From Deltaproteobacteria bacterium (lineage in GTDB: Bacteria > Desulfobacterota > Binatia > UBA9968), in assembly GCA_023250495.1 (NCBI GenBank), contig JAHFAP010000163.1:1-7045 (forward strand): a stretch of 7,045 nucleotides of DNA, read 5' to 3'. A program made the translations under genes and the position numbers. Positions 1 to 7,045 of the stretch are shown piece after piece (positions within the stretch are counted from its first letter, which is position 1; the number at the start of each line of letters is the position of its first letter). The notes under the pieces were generated by a model. The model ran no database searches and was not told the origin of the DNA. It saw nothing but the letters and a program-made list of their open reading frames with translations.

Positions 1-44
1 CCTCACTACTCACCGGTTGGGAGAGGCAATAGTGGAGGTCCTGC

Positions 45-120
<76 letters not shown>

Positions 121-188
121 CTCATCTCAATAAGTTTCCGACCTGCCATCTGCTCCAGGACGACGTTTGCTGCCATTTGGAGCGCCCG

Positions 189-1298
189 TCATGGCGGCAG
201 CTCGAACAGAATGTATCCCAGCACGCGGTATTGGGCCTCGTGTACTGGGCTGACCGGCAACTGAGCGCCTATGGCCGCGGCCCAGTTGCCTGAGGCGGTG
301 AGACTTTGGCGAAAGCCGGGAGTTAGATAGAGTTGGAAGTGCTTCGCGTCTCTTTTGCCCCACTCGCTCTTGCCGTTGAACTCTAAGAAGAGCTGCCCTT
401 CGGTTCCTTCTCCTCGATTCACCACGGGATAGCTGAAGGCGAGATTGTAGAGCGCCGTTTTGGGCGCGCGCTGCTCGACGAAGGGATATTCGAACTGGAG
501 ACTGGACTGGACAACGAAATCTCCCCAGCCCTTTCCCGCGGCCAGGAATGGAGCCAGGATCGTCGTTCCCTCGCCAAGTGCTCGCCGCAGGCTGCCCGTC
601 GGCAGCTTCAGCTCGGCGCCTGCACTGGCGATGAACAGACGCTTCAGGTCATGATAAAGAACGTATTTGCCGCTCACTTCGAGGTCTCCGATTCCTCCGA
701 GTGTGCCGCGCTTGTCCGGGTCTCTGAGACTGACGGGGATCTTGAGTTCCACCTGTCCCCTGGCGCCGACGGGCTTCTCGATAATCGCTGCGAGCGTGGT
801 TTGGTGTTCCCGACTAGGCGTGCGGCCGGTGTTCCATGTGAGCAGAGCTTCGTTTTCGGGATAGGCCTTCTCCGTGACCAGCGGCCTGGAGAAATTCAGC
901 TCGCCGCGCGGCCAATCCTCCGTGCAGAAGGTTCGAAGATACACGACAACGTGCTTGATGTCCTCTTCCGTCAAGGAGTCGCGGAACGACGGCATGGATT
1001 CTGAGCGACCGGCCGCCACCCCCCCTCCAGACACGACCCGCATCCAATCCCGATCCGCCTCTGAGGTGTTGAAGTCGCATGAGGTAAGATCTGGTGGCGG
1101 GACTTCGGTCGCCAAATCGGCCACCTTTCCTCTGCCGTCATCGCCATGGCACGCGGCGCAGGCATCACCGTAAATTTCTTTCCCCTTAGTTAAGTCAATC
1201 AACGATAGATACGCAGGAGCTGTCCCAATCACCAAAATGAGAAGGCCCGCGCCGGCGGCCAGCGGGACGATCCGGCACAAAGCTTTTGTAATTTCCAT
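189..1298 (-). CDS. Exported monohaem cytochrome c fused to a C-terminal outer-membrane beta-barrel-like domain
   Basis: This 369-residue protein has three visible parts. Residues 8-29 are a hydrophobic export segment ending in APA, a plausible signal-peptidase site, although retention as an anchor is possible. Residues 36-126 form a class I cytochrome c domain: haem-binding CAACH at 47-51, with Met102 in SMPSF as likely sixth ligand and a helix ending near FC at 124-125. Residues 180-369 have alternating, aromatic-rich strands with GIGDLEVSGKY (202-212) and AGAELKLPTG (226-235). These resemble the outer-membrane transporter family called Phenol_MetA_deg (seen by pattern, not searched). The haem domain should be periplasmic, passing electrons at low complexity (one haem). 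The fusion to a barrel would place it at the outer membrane. The start ATG at 1298 precedes the signal directly, with only a weak CAGG upstream. It is a lone gene, opposite in strand to every neighbour, and lies between a tRNA-Lys and a tRNA-Lys fragment. The cytochrome call is firm; the barrel call is moderate and the physiological role is unknown. Confidence 0.85.
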   Translation of the reverse strand: MEITKALCRIVPLAAGAGLLILVIGTAPAYLSLIDLTKGKEIYGDACAACHGDDGRGKVADLATEVPPPDLTSCDFNTSEADRDWMRVVSGGGVAAGRSESMPSFRDSLTEEDIKHVVVYLRTFCTEDWPRGELNFSRPLVTEKAYPENEALLTWNTGRTPSREHQTTLAAIIEKPVGARGQVELKIPVSLRDPDKRGTLGGIGDLEVSGKYVLYHDLKRLFIASAGAELKLPTGSLRRALGEGTTILAPFLAAGKGWGDFVVQSSLQFEYPFVEQRAPKTALYNLAFSYPVVNRGEGTEGQLFLEFNGKSEWGKRDAKHFQLYLTPGFRQSLTASGNWAAAIGAQLPVSPVHEAQYRVLGYILFELPP

Positions 1299-1457
1299 CG
1301 TAAAACCTGCAGGCGCAACTCTACACGATGCAGTTCAGCAGGAGCAATTTCGAACTCCTGAGCTTGGCCAGGCGGTAACTTACCACACAAAACCGACTCC
1401 TGTGAACCACAAGAGCCCAGCGATGGCAGCGCCTTGTTTCCTGCTGTGCGCGCGGTC
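1299..1457. other. Intergenic region upstream of the cytochrome gene, small palindromes only
   Basis: This divergent spacer separates the minus-strand cytochrome start from the plus-strand promoter candidate at 1458. It holds a 6-bp inverted repeat CAGGAG/CTCCTG (1339-1344 and 1355-1360, 10-base loop), the palindrome TTCGAA inside that loop (1349-1354), and an 11-base palindrome GGTAA-C-TTACC (1374-1384). Either could be an operator for the cytochrome gene, but these are short enough to arise by chance. I found no minus-strand promoter with good -35 and -10 boxes and no convincing open reading frame. Confidence 0.3.
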
Positions 1458-1486
1458 TTGACTTACTTTCGCTTGTTCCCTACTCT
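1458..1486 (+). promoter_or_regulatory. Candidate sigma-70 type promoter for tRNA-Leu and the tig operon
   Basis: TTGACT (1458-1463, five of six consensus bases) is followed after exactly 17 bases by TACTCT (1481-1486, three of six consensus bases including both T ends). Transcription would start near 1493, running through the tRNA-Lys fragment into tRNA-Leu and then tig. The -35 box and spacing are good, while the -10 box is weak. It is the best plus-strand promoter match I found in the spacer upstream of the operon. The organism's sigma-factor preferences are unknown. Confidence 0.4.
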
Positions 1487-1493
1487 TTTGTTT

Positions 1494-1557
1494 CAGTTTG
1501 GTTACTTGCGGGATTCTTAGTCAGTGGGCCCGGAGTTCAAGTCGCCGGCGCCCACGA
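1494..1557 (+). pseudogene. Decayed tRNA-Lys 3'-half fragment (pseudo-tRNA)
   Basis: Bases 1512-1557 align with 74-120 of the intact tRNA-Lys: 39 of 47 columns are identical, with seven substitutions and one deleted base in the acceptor strand. The match covers the anticodon loop including CTT, the 3' anticodon stem, the variable loop, the T arm and the acceptor 3' strand. The T arm still folds (1530-1548, one A/G mismatch) with loop TTCAAGT. The 5' anticodon strand no longer pairs, there is no 5' acceptor strand, and CCA has become CGA, so it cannot make a functional tRNA. Further upstream only a D-loop-like CAGTTTGGT (1494-1502) recalls the parent. It may be the far attachment-site copy left by an integrated element or the rest of a duplicated tRNA gene. 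Confidence 0.7.
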
Positions 1558-1570
1558 GCCCTTCAGAGAT

Positions 1571-1653
1571 GCGAGAGTGGCGGAATTGGCAGACGCACTA
1601 GACTTAGGATCTAGCGGGCAACCGTGGGGGTTCGAATCCCCCCTCTCGCACCA
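1571..1653 (+). tRNA. tRNA-Leu, anticodon TAG, with encoded CCA
   Basis: The acceptor stem pairs GCGAGAG (1571-1577) with CTCTCGC (1643-1649), followed by A1650 and an encoded CCA (1651-1653). The anticodon stem CTAGA/TCTAG encloses CTTAGGA, giving anticodon TAG at 1605-1607, which reads CUA and other CUN leucine codons. A long variable arm (class II) and the T arm GGGGG-TTCGAAT-CCCCC are present, as expected for leucine tRNA. It sits 26 bases before the tig start with no terminator between, so co-transcription with tig and release by tRNA processing is likely. Confidence 0.97.
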
Positions 1654-1679
1654 GCGACCATGAAAGCGCTTCCCATCCG

Positions 1680-2996
1680 ATGAAGATCGACGTAGACATC
1701 GTGAGTCCGACTCAGAGAAAGATCCGCGTGGAGCTTCCTGGCGATGCGGTGGACAGAGAGTTCCTGCGCGCCTACGAGAACTTGGGCCGGCGCGCAAAGA
1801 TCAAAGGATTTCGGCCCGGAAAGGTTCCCCGCTCCGTGCTGCAGGGATTCTACGCAGACGAGGTCAAGGGACAAGTCCTGTCTCGGCTCGTTGAGCAATC
1901 GCTCGGCGAGGTCTTCAAGGAGCGCGGGCTGAAGGTGGTCTCCGACCCTGAGGTCGCCGCGGACGCCTTGGAAGAGGGCAGGGCATTTGCTTTTTCGGCG
2001 GTGGTGGAGGTCAAGCCGGAAGTGGAGATCAAAAACTACCTCGGGCTGGAGCTCAATAAGATCAAGCTCTCCGTAGATGAAGAGCAGGTGGAGAGGACGC
2101 TCAGCCGCCTCCAGGATGCCCATGCGCAGTTGGTGCCCGTGGAGGAGCGGGATCTCGTCGAGCGAGGAGATTTTGCCACGCTTGATTTTCTCGGTTCGAT
2201 CGACGGGAAACCGTTCACCGGAGGAAAGAGCGAGAATTATTTGCTGGAGGTGGGCGGTGGAAACACGCTGCCGCAGTTTGAAGAGGCGCTCATCGGGTTG
2301 AAAAAGGATAACGAACATACTATTAGTGTGCCGTATCCGGCAGATCATTTTAACAAAGAGTTGGCAGGGAAAGTGGTTTTGTTTTCCGTCACCGTTCGGG
2401 ACATCAAGAAGAAGGTTCTCCCTCCTCTCGACGATGAGTTCGCGAAGGACCGTGGCGATTGCGCCACTCTCGAAGAGCTTAGACAGAAAATCCGCTCCCA
2501 ATTGGAAGTCGAACTCGGAGAGTTTCAGACAGGAGAGCTCAAGGAACAACTGATGGATCGACTCGTCGAGGCCCATCCCTTCGAGGTTCCCCAGACGATG
2601 ATCGAGCGTCAAGTCCGTTATTTGCTGGAGCGGCATCAAAGCCGTCAGCGATCCCAGGGTGCGGCTGCTCCCGGCGAGAGACCTTCCGGGGAAGAGCTGC
2701 GAAAGGAGCTCGAGCCCCACGCCAAGCGGCAAGTCAAGGCGACGCTTATCCTTGAGAAGGTCGCTGAGATTGAGAAGGTTGAGGTCTCGGATGGAGAGTT
2801 GCAAAAGAGAATCGAGGAGATGGCTCGCGCCGCGGGTGACAAGGCTCCGGCCTTGCGCAAGTTCTATGCGCAACGCGACGCGCGCGAGAATCTTCGGTCT
2901 CAAATGATCAGGGATGGCGCCATCGATTTTCTGCTGCAGCGGGCCGCGGTGAAAGAAGTGGAACCCCCCGTTGATGCCCGGGAGAAAAAAAGCTAG
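1680..2996 (+). CDS. tig: Trigger factor, ribosome-associated chaperone and peptidyl-prolyl isomerase
   Basis: At 438 residues this is full length for trigger factor. Residues 1-115 are the ribosome-binding domain with the signature GFRPGK at 43-48, the tail that docks on ribosomal protein uL23 at the exit tunnel. Residues about 162-243 are the FKBP-type prolyl isomerase domain. About 115-150 and 250-430 make the helical SurA-like arms that cradle nascent chains. The basic C-terminus ends EKKS. The start at 1680 matches the family's usual MK-VE-type beginning. There is no Shine-Dalgarno sequence before it, and a seven-codon frame starting at 1660 ends with its TGA overlapping this ATG. It is the first protein gene of the cluster, 26 bases after tRNA-Leu and 24-33 bases before clpP. 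Codons 207-235, in the isomerase domain, are noticeably more A/T-ending than the rest. Confidence 0.97.
   Translation: MKIDVDIVSPTQRKIRVELPGDAVDREFLRAYENLGRRAKIKGFRPGKVPRSVLQGFYADEVKGQVLSRLVEQSLGEVFKERGLKVVSDPEVAADALEEGRAFAFSAVVEVKPEVEIKNYLGLELNKIKLSVDEEQVERTLSRLQDAHAQLVPVEERDLVERGDFATLDFLGSIDGKPFTGGKSENYLLEVGGGNTLPQFEEALIGLKKDNEHTISVPYPADHFNKELAGKVVLFSVTVRDIKKKVLPPLDDEFAKDRGDCATLEELRQKIRSQLEVELGEFQTGELKEQLMDRLVEAHPFEVPQTMIERQVRYLLERHQSRQRSQGAAAPGERPSGEELRKELEPHAKRQVKATLILEKVAEIEKVEVSDGELQKRIEEMARAAGDKAPALRKFYAQRDARENLRSQMIRDGAIDFLLQRAAVKEVEPPVDAREKKS
2298..2326 (+). promoter_or_regulatory. Possible internal promoter inside tig, ahead of clpP
   Basis: TTGAAA (2298-2303, five of six consensus bases) and TATTAG (2321-2326, four of six) are separated by 17 bases, in an AT-rich patch of an otherwise GC-rich gene. 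A start near 2333 would give a transcript of clpP, clpX and perhaps lon without full-length tig, about 700 bases upstream of clpP. It is a sequence match only, and such matches occur by chance in AT-rich coding patches. Confidence 0.22.
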
Positions 2997-3012
2997 AATG
3001 TTTTTGAGCGGC

Positions 3013-3018
3013 AAGGAG
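3013..3018 (+). promoter_or_regulatory. Shine-Dalgarno sequence of clpP (decides start choice)
   Basis: AAGGAG is a strong ribosome-binding match. It lies 2 bases before ATG 3021, too close for efficient initiation, and 11 bases before ATG 3030, slightly long but workable. Together with family N-termini this favours the downstream start. Confidence 0.6.
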
Positions 3019-3029
3019 TCATGGGAAGT

Positions 3030-3623
3030 ATGAACTTTATCCCGATCGTGGTCGAGCAAACAGGGCGGGGAGAGCGGGCGTATGATATCTACTCGCGGCT
3101 GCTCAGGGACCGGATTGTTTTCCTGGGGACGGTCGTCACGGATGATGTGGCGAACCTCATCACCGCTCAGCTCCTTTTTCTGGAGTCGGAGGATCCGGAT
3201 CGAGACATCTTCTTTTACATCAACACGCCCGGAGGGTCGGTCACGGCGGGTCTCGCTATTTACGACACCATGGAGTATGTGAGGCCACAGATCTCAACGG
3301 TGTGCGTGGGACAGGCGGCCAGCATGGGCGCCCTCCTGTTGGCTGCCGGGACAAAAGGGAAGAGATATGCCCTGCCGCATTCGCGAATCATGATCCATCA
3401 GCCGCTGGGAGGATTTCAGGGAACGGCGACCGACGTGGATATTCAGGCGCGGGAGATCCTCCGCATGAGGGAGGAGCTCAACAATATCCTGATGAAGCAT
3501 ACAGGCCAGAGCCTTAAGAAGATAGAAAAGGATACCGATCGAGACCTGTTCATGACCGGCAAGCAGGCTCTGGAATATGGGTTGGTGGACGAGGTGATCG
3601 TCAATCGGCCGGACAAGAAATGA
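3030..3623 (+). CDS. clpP: ATP-dependent Clp protease proteolytic subunit ClpP (serine peptidase S14)
   Basis: ClpP forms a double seven-membered ring whose inner chamber degrades proteins fed in by ClpX. In the 197-residue form starting here, the catalytic triad is Ser98 (in GQAASMGA), His123 (in RIMIHQP) and Asp172 (in DTDRD), with the same spacing as characterised ClpP. The Gly-rich substrate-binding NTPGG stretch and the handle region with GFQGTATDVDIQAREI are intact. There is no long propeptide. Two starts are possible. ATG 3021 would add MGS but sits only 2 bases after the AAGGAG at 3013-3018. ATG 3030 gives MNFIPIVVEQ, the usual family beginning, with an 11-base spacer, so I prefer it. 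The gene is 12 bases upstream of clpX, its partner ATPase, as in many bacteria. No missing or altered key residue is seen. Confidence 0.96.
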   Translation: MNFIPIVVEQTGRGERAYDIYSRLLRDRIVFLGTVVTDDVANLITAQLLFLESEDPDRDIFFYINTPGGSVTAGLAIYDTMEYVRPQISTVCVGQAASMGALLLAAGTKGKRYALPHSRIMIHQPLGGFQGTATDVDIQAREILRMREELNNILMKHTGQSLKKIEKDTDRDLFMTGKQALEYGLVDEVIVNRPDKK

Positions 3624-3635
3624 AGCGGGGGTTCT

Positions 3636-4889
<1,254 letters not shown>

Positions 4890-4898
4890 GGGGGAATT

Positions 4899-7045
4899 AT
4901 GTTGTTTCGCAGCGACAAGAAGGACGACAAGGAGAAAGAGGCGACCGGTTTTTTGACGGTGCCGCTGCTGCCACTGAGAGACATCGTGGTCTTTCCTCAC
5001 ATGGTGGTGCCTCTTTTCGTGGGTCGGCAGCGCTCGATCAAGGCGCTCGAAGAGGCCACGCAAAAACAGGGGCCGATCTTTCTCTCCTCGCAGAAGGATG
5101 CGAAGACCAATGAGCCGGCGGAAAACGACATTTACCGCATCGGGGTGCTCGGCAGCGTCGTTCAGATGCTGAAGCTCCCTGATGGGACCGTGAAGGTGCT
5201 GATCGAAGGCAAGAAGCGGGCCCAGGTCATGCGCTTCTTGAGTCATCCGGACTTTTTCCTGGTCGAGGTGGATGAGGTCGCGGAGGTGGCGGAGGTGGCG
5301 GAGAAGAACACAGAAGTGGAAGCCCTGATCCGCGAGGTTCACACGACGTTTGAAAACTACGTCAAGCTCAAGAAAAAGATCCCTCCGGAGATGGTCATGT
5401 CCGTATCCTCGATCGACGACCCGGCTCGCCTCGCCGATACGATCGTGACGCATCTCGGCATCAAGATCGAGGACCGGCAGAACCTTCTGGAGACCCTCAA
5501 CGCAGCCGAGCGGCTGGAGAAGGTCCTGGGCCATATGCGCGCCGAGATCGAGATTCTCGAGGTCGAGCGACGCATCCGCTCGCGGGTCAAGAAACAGATG
5601 GAGCGCTCGCAAAAAGAGTATTACCTCAACGAGCAGATGCGCGCCATTCAGAAGGAGCTTGGCGAAAAGGACGAGTTCAAGAACGAGATCCAGGAGATCG
5701 AGGAGAAGATCAAGCAGAAGAAGCTCTCGGCTGAGGCTAAAGACAAGGTCGAAAAAGAACTCAAGAAGCTCAAGATGATGTCTCCGATGTCTGCCGAAGC
5801 GACCGTAGTCAGGAATTACATTGAATGGATCCTGAGCCTGCCCTGGAATGAGTTCACCGATGACAAGCTCGACATCAAAGAGGCCGAGAGGGTGCTGGAA
5901 GAGGACCACTATGGCTTGGATAAAGTCAAGCAGCGGATCCTGGAATACCTCGCCGTGCAGAGCCTCGTGGGCAAGATGAAAGGGCCGATTCTCTGCCTGG
6001 TTGGGCCTCCGGGAGTTGGCAAGACCTCGCTCGGCCGCTCCATCGCCCGGGCCACGGGGAGGAAGTTTGTCCGGGTTTCCTTAGGAGGAGTTCGGGATGA
6101 GGCGGAGATTCGCGGCCATCGGCGCACTTACATTGGAGCGCTGCCGGGCAAGATCGTCCAGTCCATGAAGAAGGCTGGCTCAAGCAACCCGGTCTTTCTC
6201 ATGGACGAGGTGGACAAGATGTCCACGGACTTTCGCGGCGACCCCTCTTCAGCCCTGCTGGAGGTTTTGGACCCGGAGCAGAACTTTGCGTTTAACGATC
6301 ACTATCTGGACTTGGATTACGATCTCTCCAAGGTCATGTTTATCACGACCGCCAATACGCTCGACCGCATTCCGCGTCCGCTGCAGGACCGCATGGAGAT
6401 CATCCGGATCGCCGGCTACACGGAACTGGAGAAACTGAACATAGCGAAGAGGTATTTGGTGACGAAACAGCGAGAGGCCAACGGCCTCAGCCCGGAGAAT
6501 GTCCTTTTTACCGACAGCGCGATCCTCGGCCTGATCCGCCACTACACTAAGGAGGCCGGGGTGAGAAACCTGGATCGTGAGCTCGCCTCGATCTGCCGCA
6601 AGGTTGCTGTGGAGGTGGTCAAAAAAGACCGGAATGCCAAGATTCAGGTGGGCGCCAAGAGTCTCCACAAGCATTTGGGCGCGCCGAAATTCCGCTACGG
6701 CAAGGCCGAGGAAGAGCAGCGTATTGGCATGACCACGGGTCTGGCATGGACCGAGCTTGGCGGGGAGTTGCTCGCCACGGAAGTGACGATCATGCCCGGT
6801 AAGGGGCAACTCATCACTACGGGCAAGCTCGGCGACGTGATGCAAGAGTCGGCGCAGGCGGCCATGAGTTATGTCCGCTCGCGCGCGCTGGAACTCGGGC
6901 TGGAGAAGGATTTTTACCAAAAGGTGGATGTGCACATTCACGTGCCCGAAGGCTCCATCCCCAAGGATGGTCCGTCCGCTGGGATTACCATGGCTACCTC
7001 TCTGGTCTCGGCCCTCTGCCGAATCCCAGTGCGCCATGACCTGGC
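4899..7045 (+). CDS. lon: ATP-dependent Lon protease (LonA), 3'-truncated by the window edge
   Basis: The frame is open from ATG 4899 to the last base: 715 complete codons of a family usually near 800 residues. A charged lysine/aspartate-rich extension (1-16) precedes the substrate-binding LonN domain, which opens with VPLLPLRDIVVFPHMVVPLF (21-40). A helical, coiled-coil-prone stretch covers about 195-295. The AAA+ module has Walker A GPPGVGKT (369-376), aromatic pore loop YIGALPG (411-417), Walker B VFLMDEVDK (432-440) and ITTAN sensor 1 (482-486). The protease domain begins near 605 and contains the catalytic Ser693 in PKDGPSAG. The partner lysine, expected about 43 residues later, falls beyond the window. 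A G-run (4889-4894) before the ATG can act as ribosome-binding site. Lon degrades misfolded and regulatory proteins in the cytosol, complementing ClpXP encoded just upstream. Confidence 0.97.
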   Translation, partial: MLFRSDKKDDKEKEATGFLTVPLLPLRDIVVFPHMVVPLFVGRQRSIKALEEATQKQGPIFLSSQKDAKTNEPAENDIYRIGVLGSVVQMLKLPDGTVKVLIEGKKRAQVMRFLSHPDFFLVEVDEVAEVAEVAEKNTEVEALIREVHTTFENYVKLKKKIPPEMVMSVSSIDDPARLADTIVTHLGIKIEDRQNLLETLNAAERLEKVLGHMRAEIEILEVERRIRSRVKKQMERSQKEYYLNEQMRAIQKELGEKDEFKNEIQEIEEKIKQKKLSAEAKDKVEKELKKLKMMSPMSAEATVVRNYIEWILSLPWNEFTDDKLDIKEAERVLEEDHYGLDKVKQRILEYLAVQSLVGKMKGPILCLVGPPGVGKTSLGRSIARATGRKFVRVSLGGVRDEAEIRGHRRTYIGALPGKIVQSMKKAGSSNPVFLMDEVDKMSTDFRGDPSSALLEVLDPEQNFAFNDHYLDLDYDLSKVMFITTANTLDRIPRPLQDRMEIIRIAGYTELEKLNIAKRYLVTKQREANGLSPENVLFTDSAILGLIRHYTKEAGVRNLDRELASICRKVAVEVVKKDRNAKIQVGAKSLHKHLGAPKFRYGKAEEEQRIGMTTGLAWTELGGELLATEVTIMPGKGQLITTGKLGDVMQESAQAAMSYVRSRALELGLEKDFYQKVDVHIHVPEGSIPKDGPSAGITMATSLVSALCRIPVRHDL
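5274..5303 (+). repeat. In-frame 9-bp tandem repeat in lon (EVA x3)
   Basis: Three tandem copies of a 9-base unit GAGGTSGCG, followed by a further GAG, encode Glu-Val-Ala three times plus Glu (residues 126-135). Copies two and three are identical and copy one differs by one base. They sit in the LonN domain, in a surface segment between two conserved parts, so copy number could vary without breaking the frame. Confidence 0.75.

Noticed and set aside
152..201. Hairpins near the cytochrome gene stop (GCTCCA/TGGAGC at 152-183 and GCTGCC/GGCAGC at 169-201) as a terminator
   Set aside because: The stems are short, mutually exclusive and have no T-run on either strand, so a Rho-independent terminator is not supported.
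651..1004. Plus-strand frames of 60-120 codons opposite the cytochrome gene
   Set aside because: They overlap a coding sequence with a clear signal peptide, haem motif and barrel motifs; the frames show no domain or ribosome site.
1343..1370. A possible third tRNA remnant with a TTCGAA loop and a terminal GGCCA
   Set aside because: When laid out as T arm, acceptor strand and CCA, the T stem does not pair and no anticodon arm is found at the expected distance, so the resemblance is chance.
1537..1797. A minus-strand 86-codon frame containing a GDSNPHG-type peptide
   Set aside because: This peptide is the familiar spurious translation of the antisense strand of a leucine tRNA gene; no protein is supported.
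2985..2991. A seven-A run just before the tig stop as a programmed frameshift site
   Set aside because: It is not phased as a canonical slippery heptamer, and a -1 shift adds only about five residues before a stop at 3005-3007.
1611..3059. A 482-codon open frame on the minus strand across tig
   Set aside because: It lies fully antisense to a conserved trigger factor gene and its start is in clpP. Leucine/arginine-rich composition and a C-terminus read from antisense tRNA-Leu mark it as a GC-rich shadow frame.

Overview
This window is a GC-rich bacterial chromosome segment (roughly 55-60 % G+C by eye). Two tRNA genes with encoded CCA ends flank one secreted cytochrome gene, and they are followed by the protein-quality-control cluster tig-clpP-clpX-lon. 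The gene order, the charged N-terminal extension of Lon and the cytochrome architecture suggest a Gram-negative, didermic lineage of the Desulfobacterota/Binatota/NC10/Rokubacteria kind. That placement is inference from recalled families and is not certain.

Left part (1-1570). A complete tRNA-Lys(CTT) lies at 45-120. Convergent to it on the minus strand (189-1298) is an unusual 369-residue exported protein: an N-terminal monohaem class I cytochrome c domain followed by about 230 residues that read like a small outer-membrane beta-barrel. At 1494-1557 there is a decayed copy of the 3' half of a tRNA-Lys, in the same orientation as the intact gene. The cytochrome gene is therefore bracketed by a tRNA and a partial tRNA repeat, the layout left by site-specific integration at a tRNA gene. 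No integrase is present, and simple decay of a tandem tRNA duplicate is an equally serious explanation.

Right part (1571-7045). tRNA-Leu(TAG) ends only 26 bases before tig. tig, clpP, clpX and lon follow with gaps of 24-33, 12 and 9 bases, so they look like one operon, possibly sharing a promoter at 1458-1486 with tRNA-Leu. Trigger factor meets nascent chains at the ribosome. ClpX unfolds tagged or misfolded proteins into the ClpP peptidase chamber. Lon is a second, self-contained ATP-dependent protease. lon runs off the right edge after 715 codons, just after its catalytic serine.

The tig-clpPX-lon genes are ordinary and well conserved. The parts worth a second look are the cytochrome/barrel fusion, the tRNA fragment, the tRNA-Leu/tig junction without a Shine-Dalgarno sequence, and an AT-rich patch inside tig that contains a promoter-like sequence. 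I saw no CRISPR array, insertion sequence, toxin-antitoxin pair or defence system.
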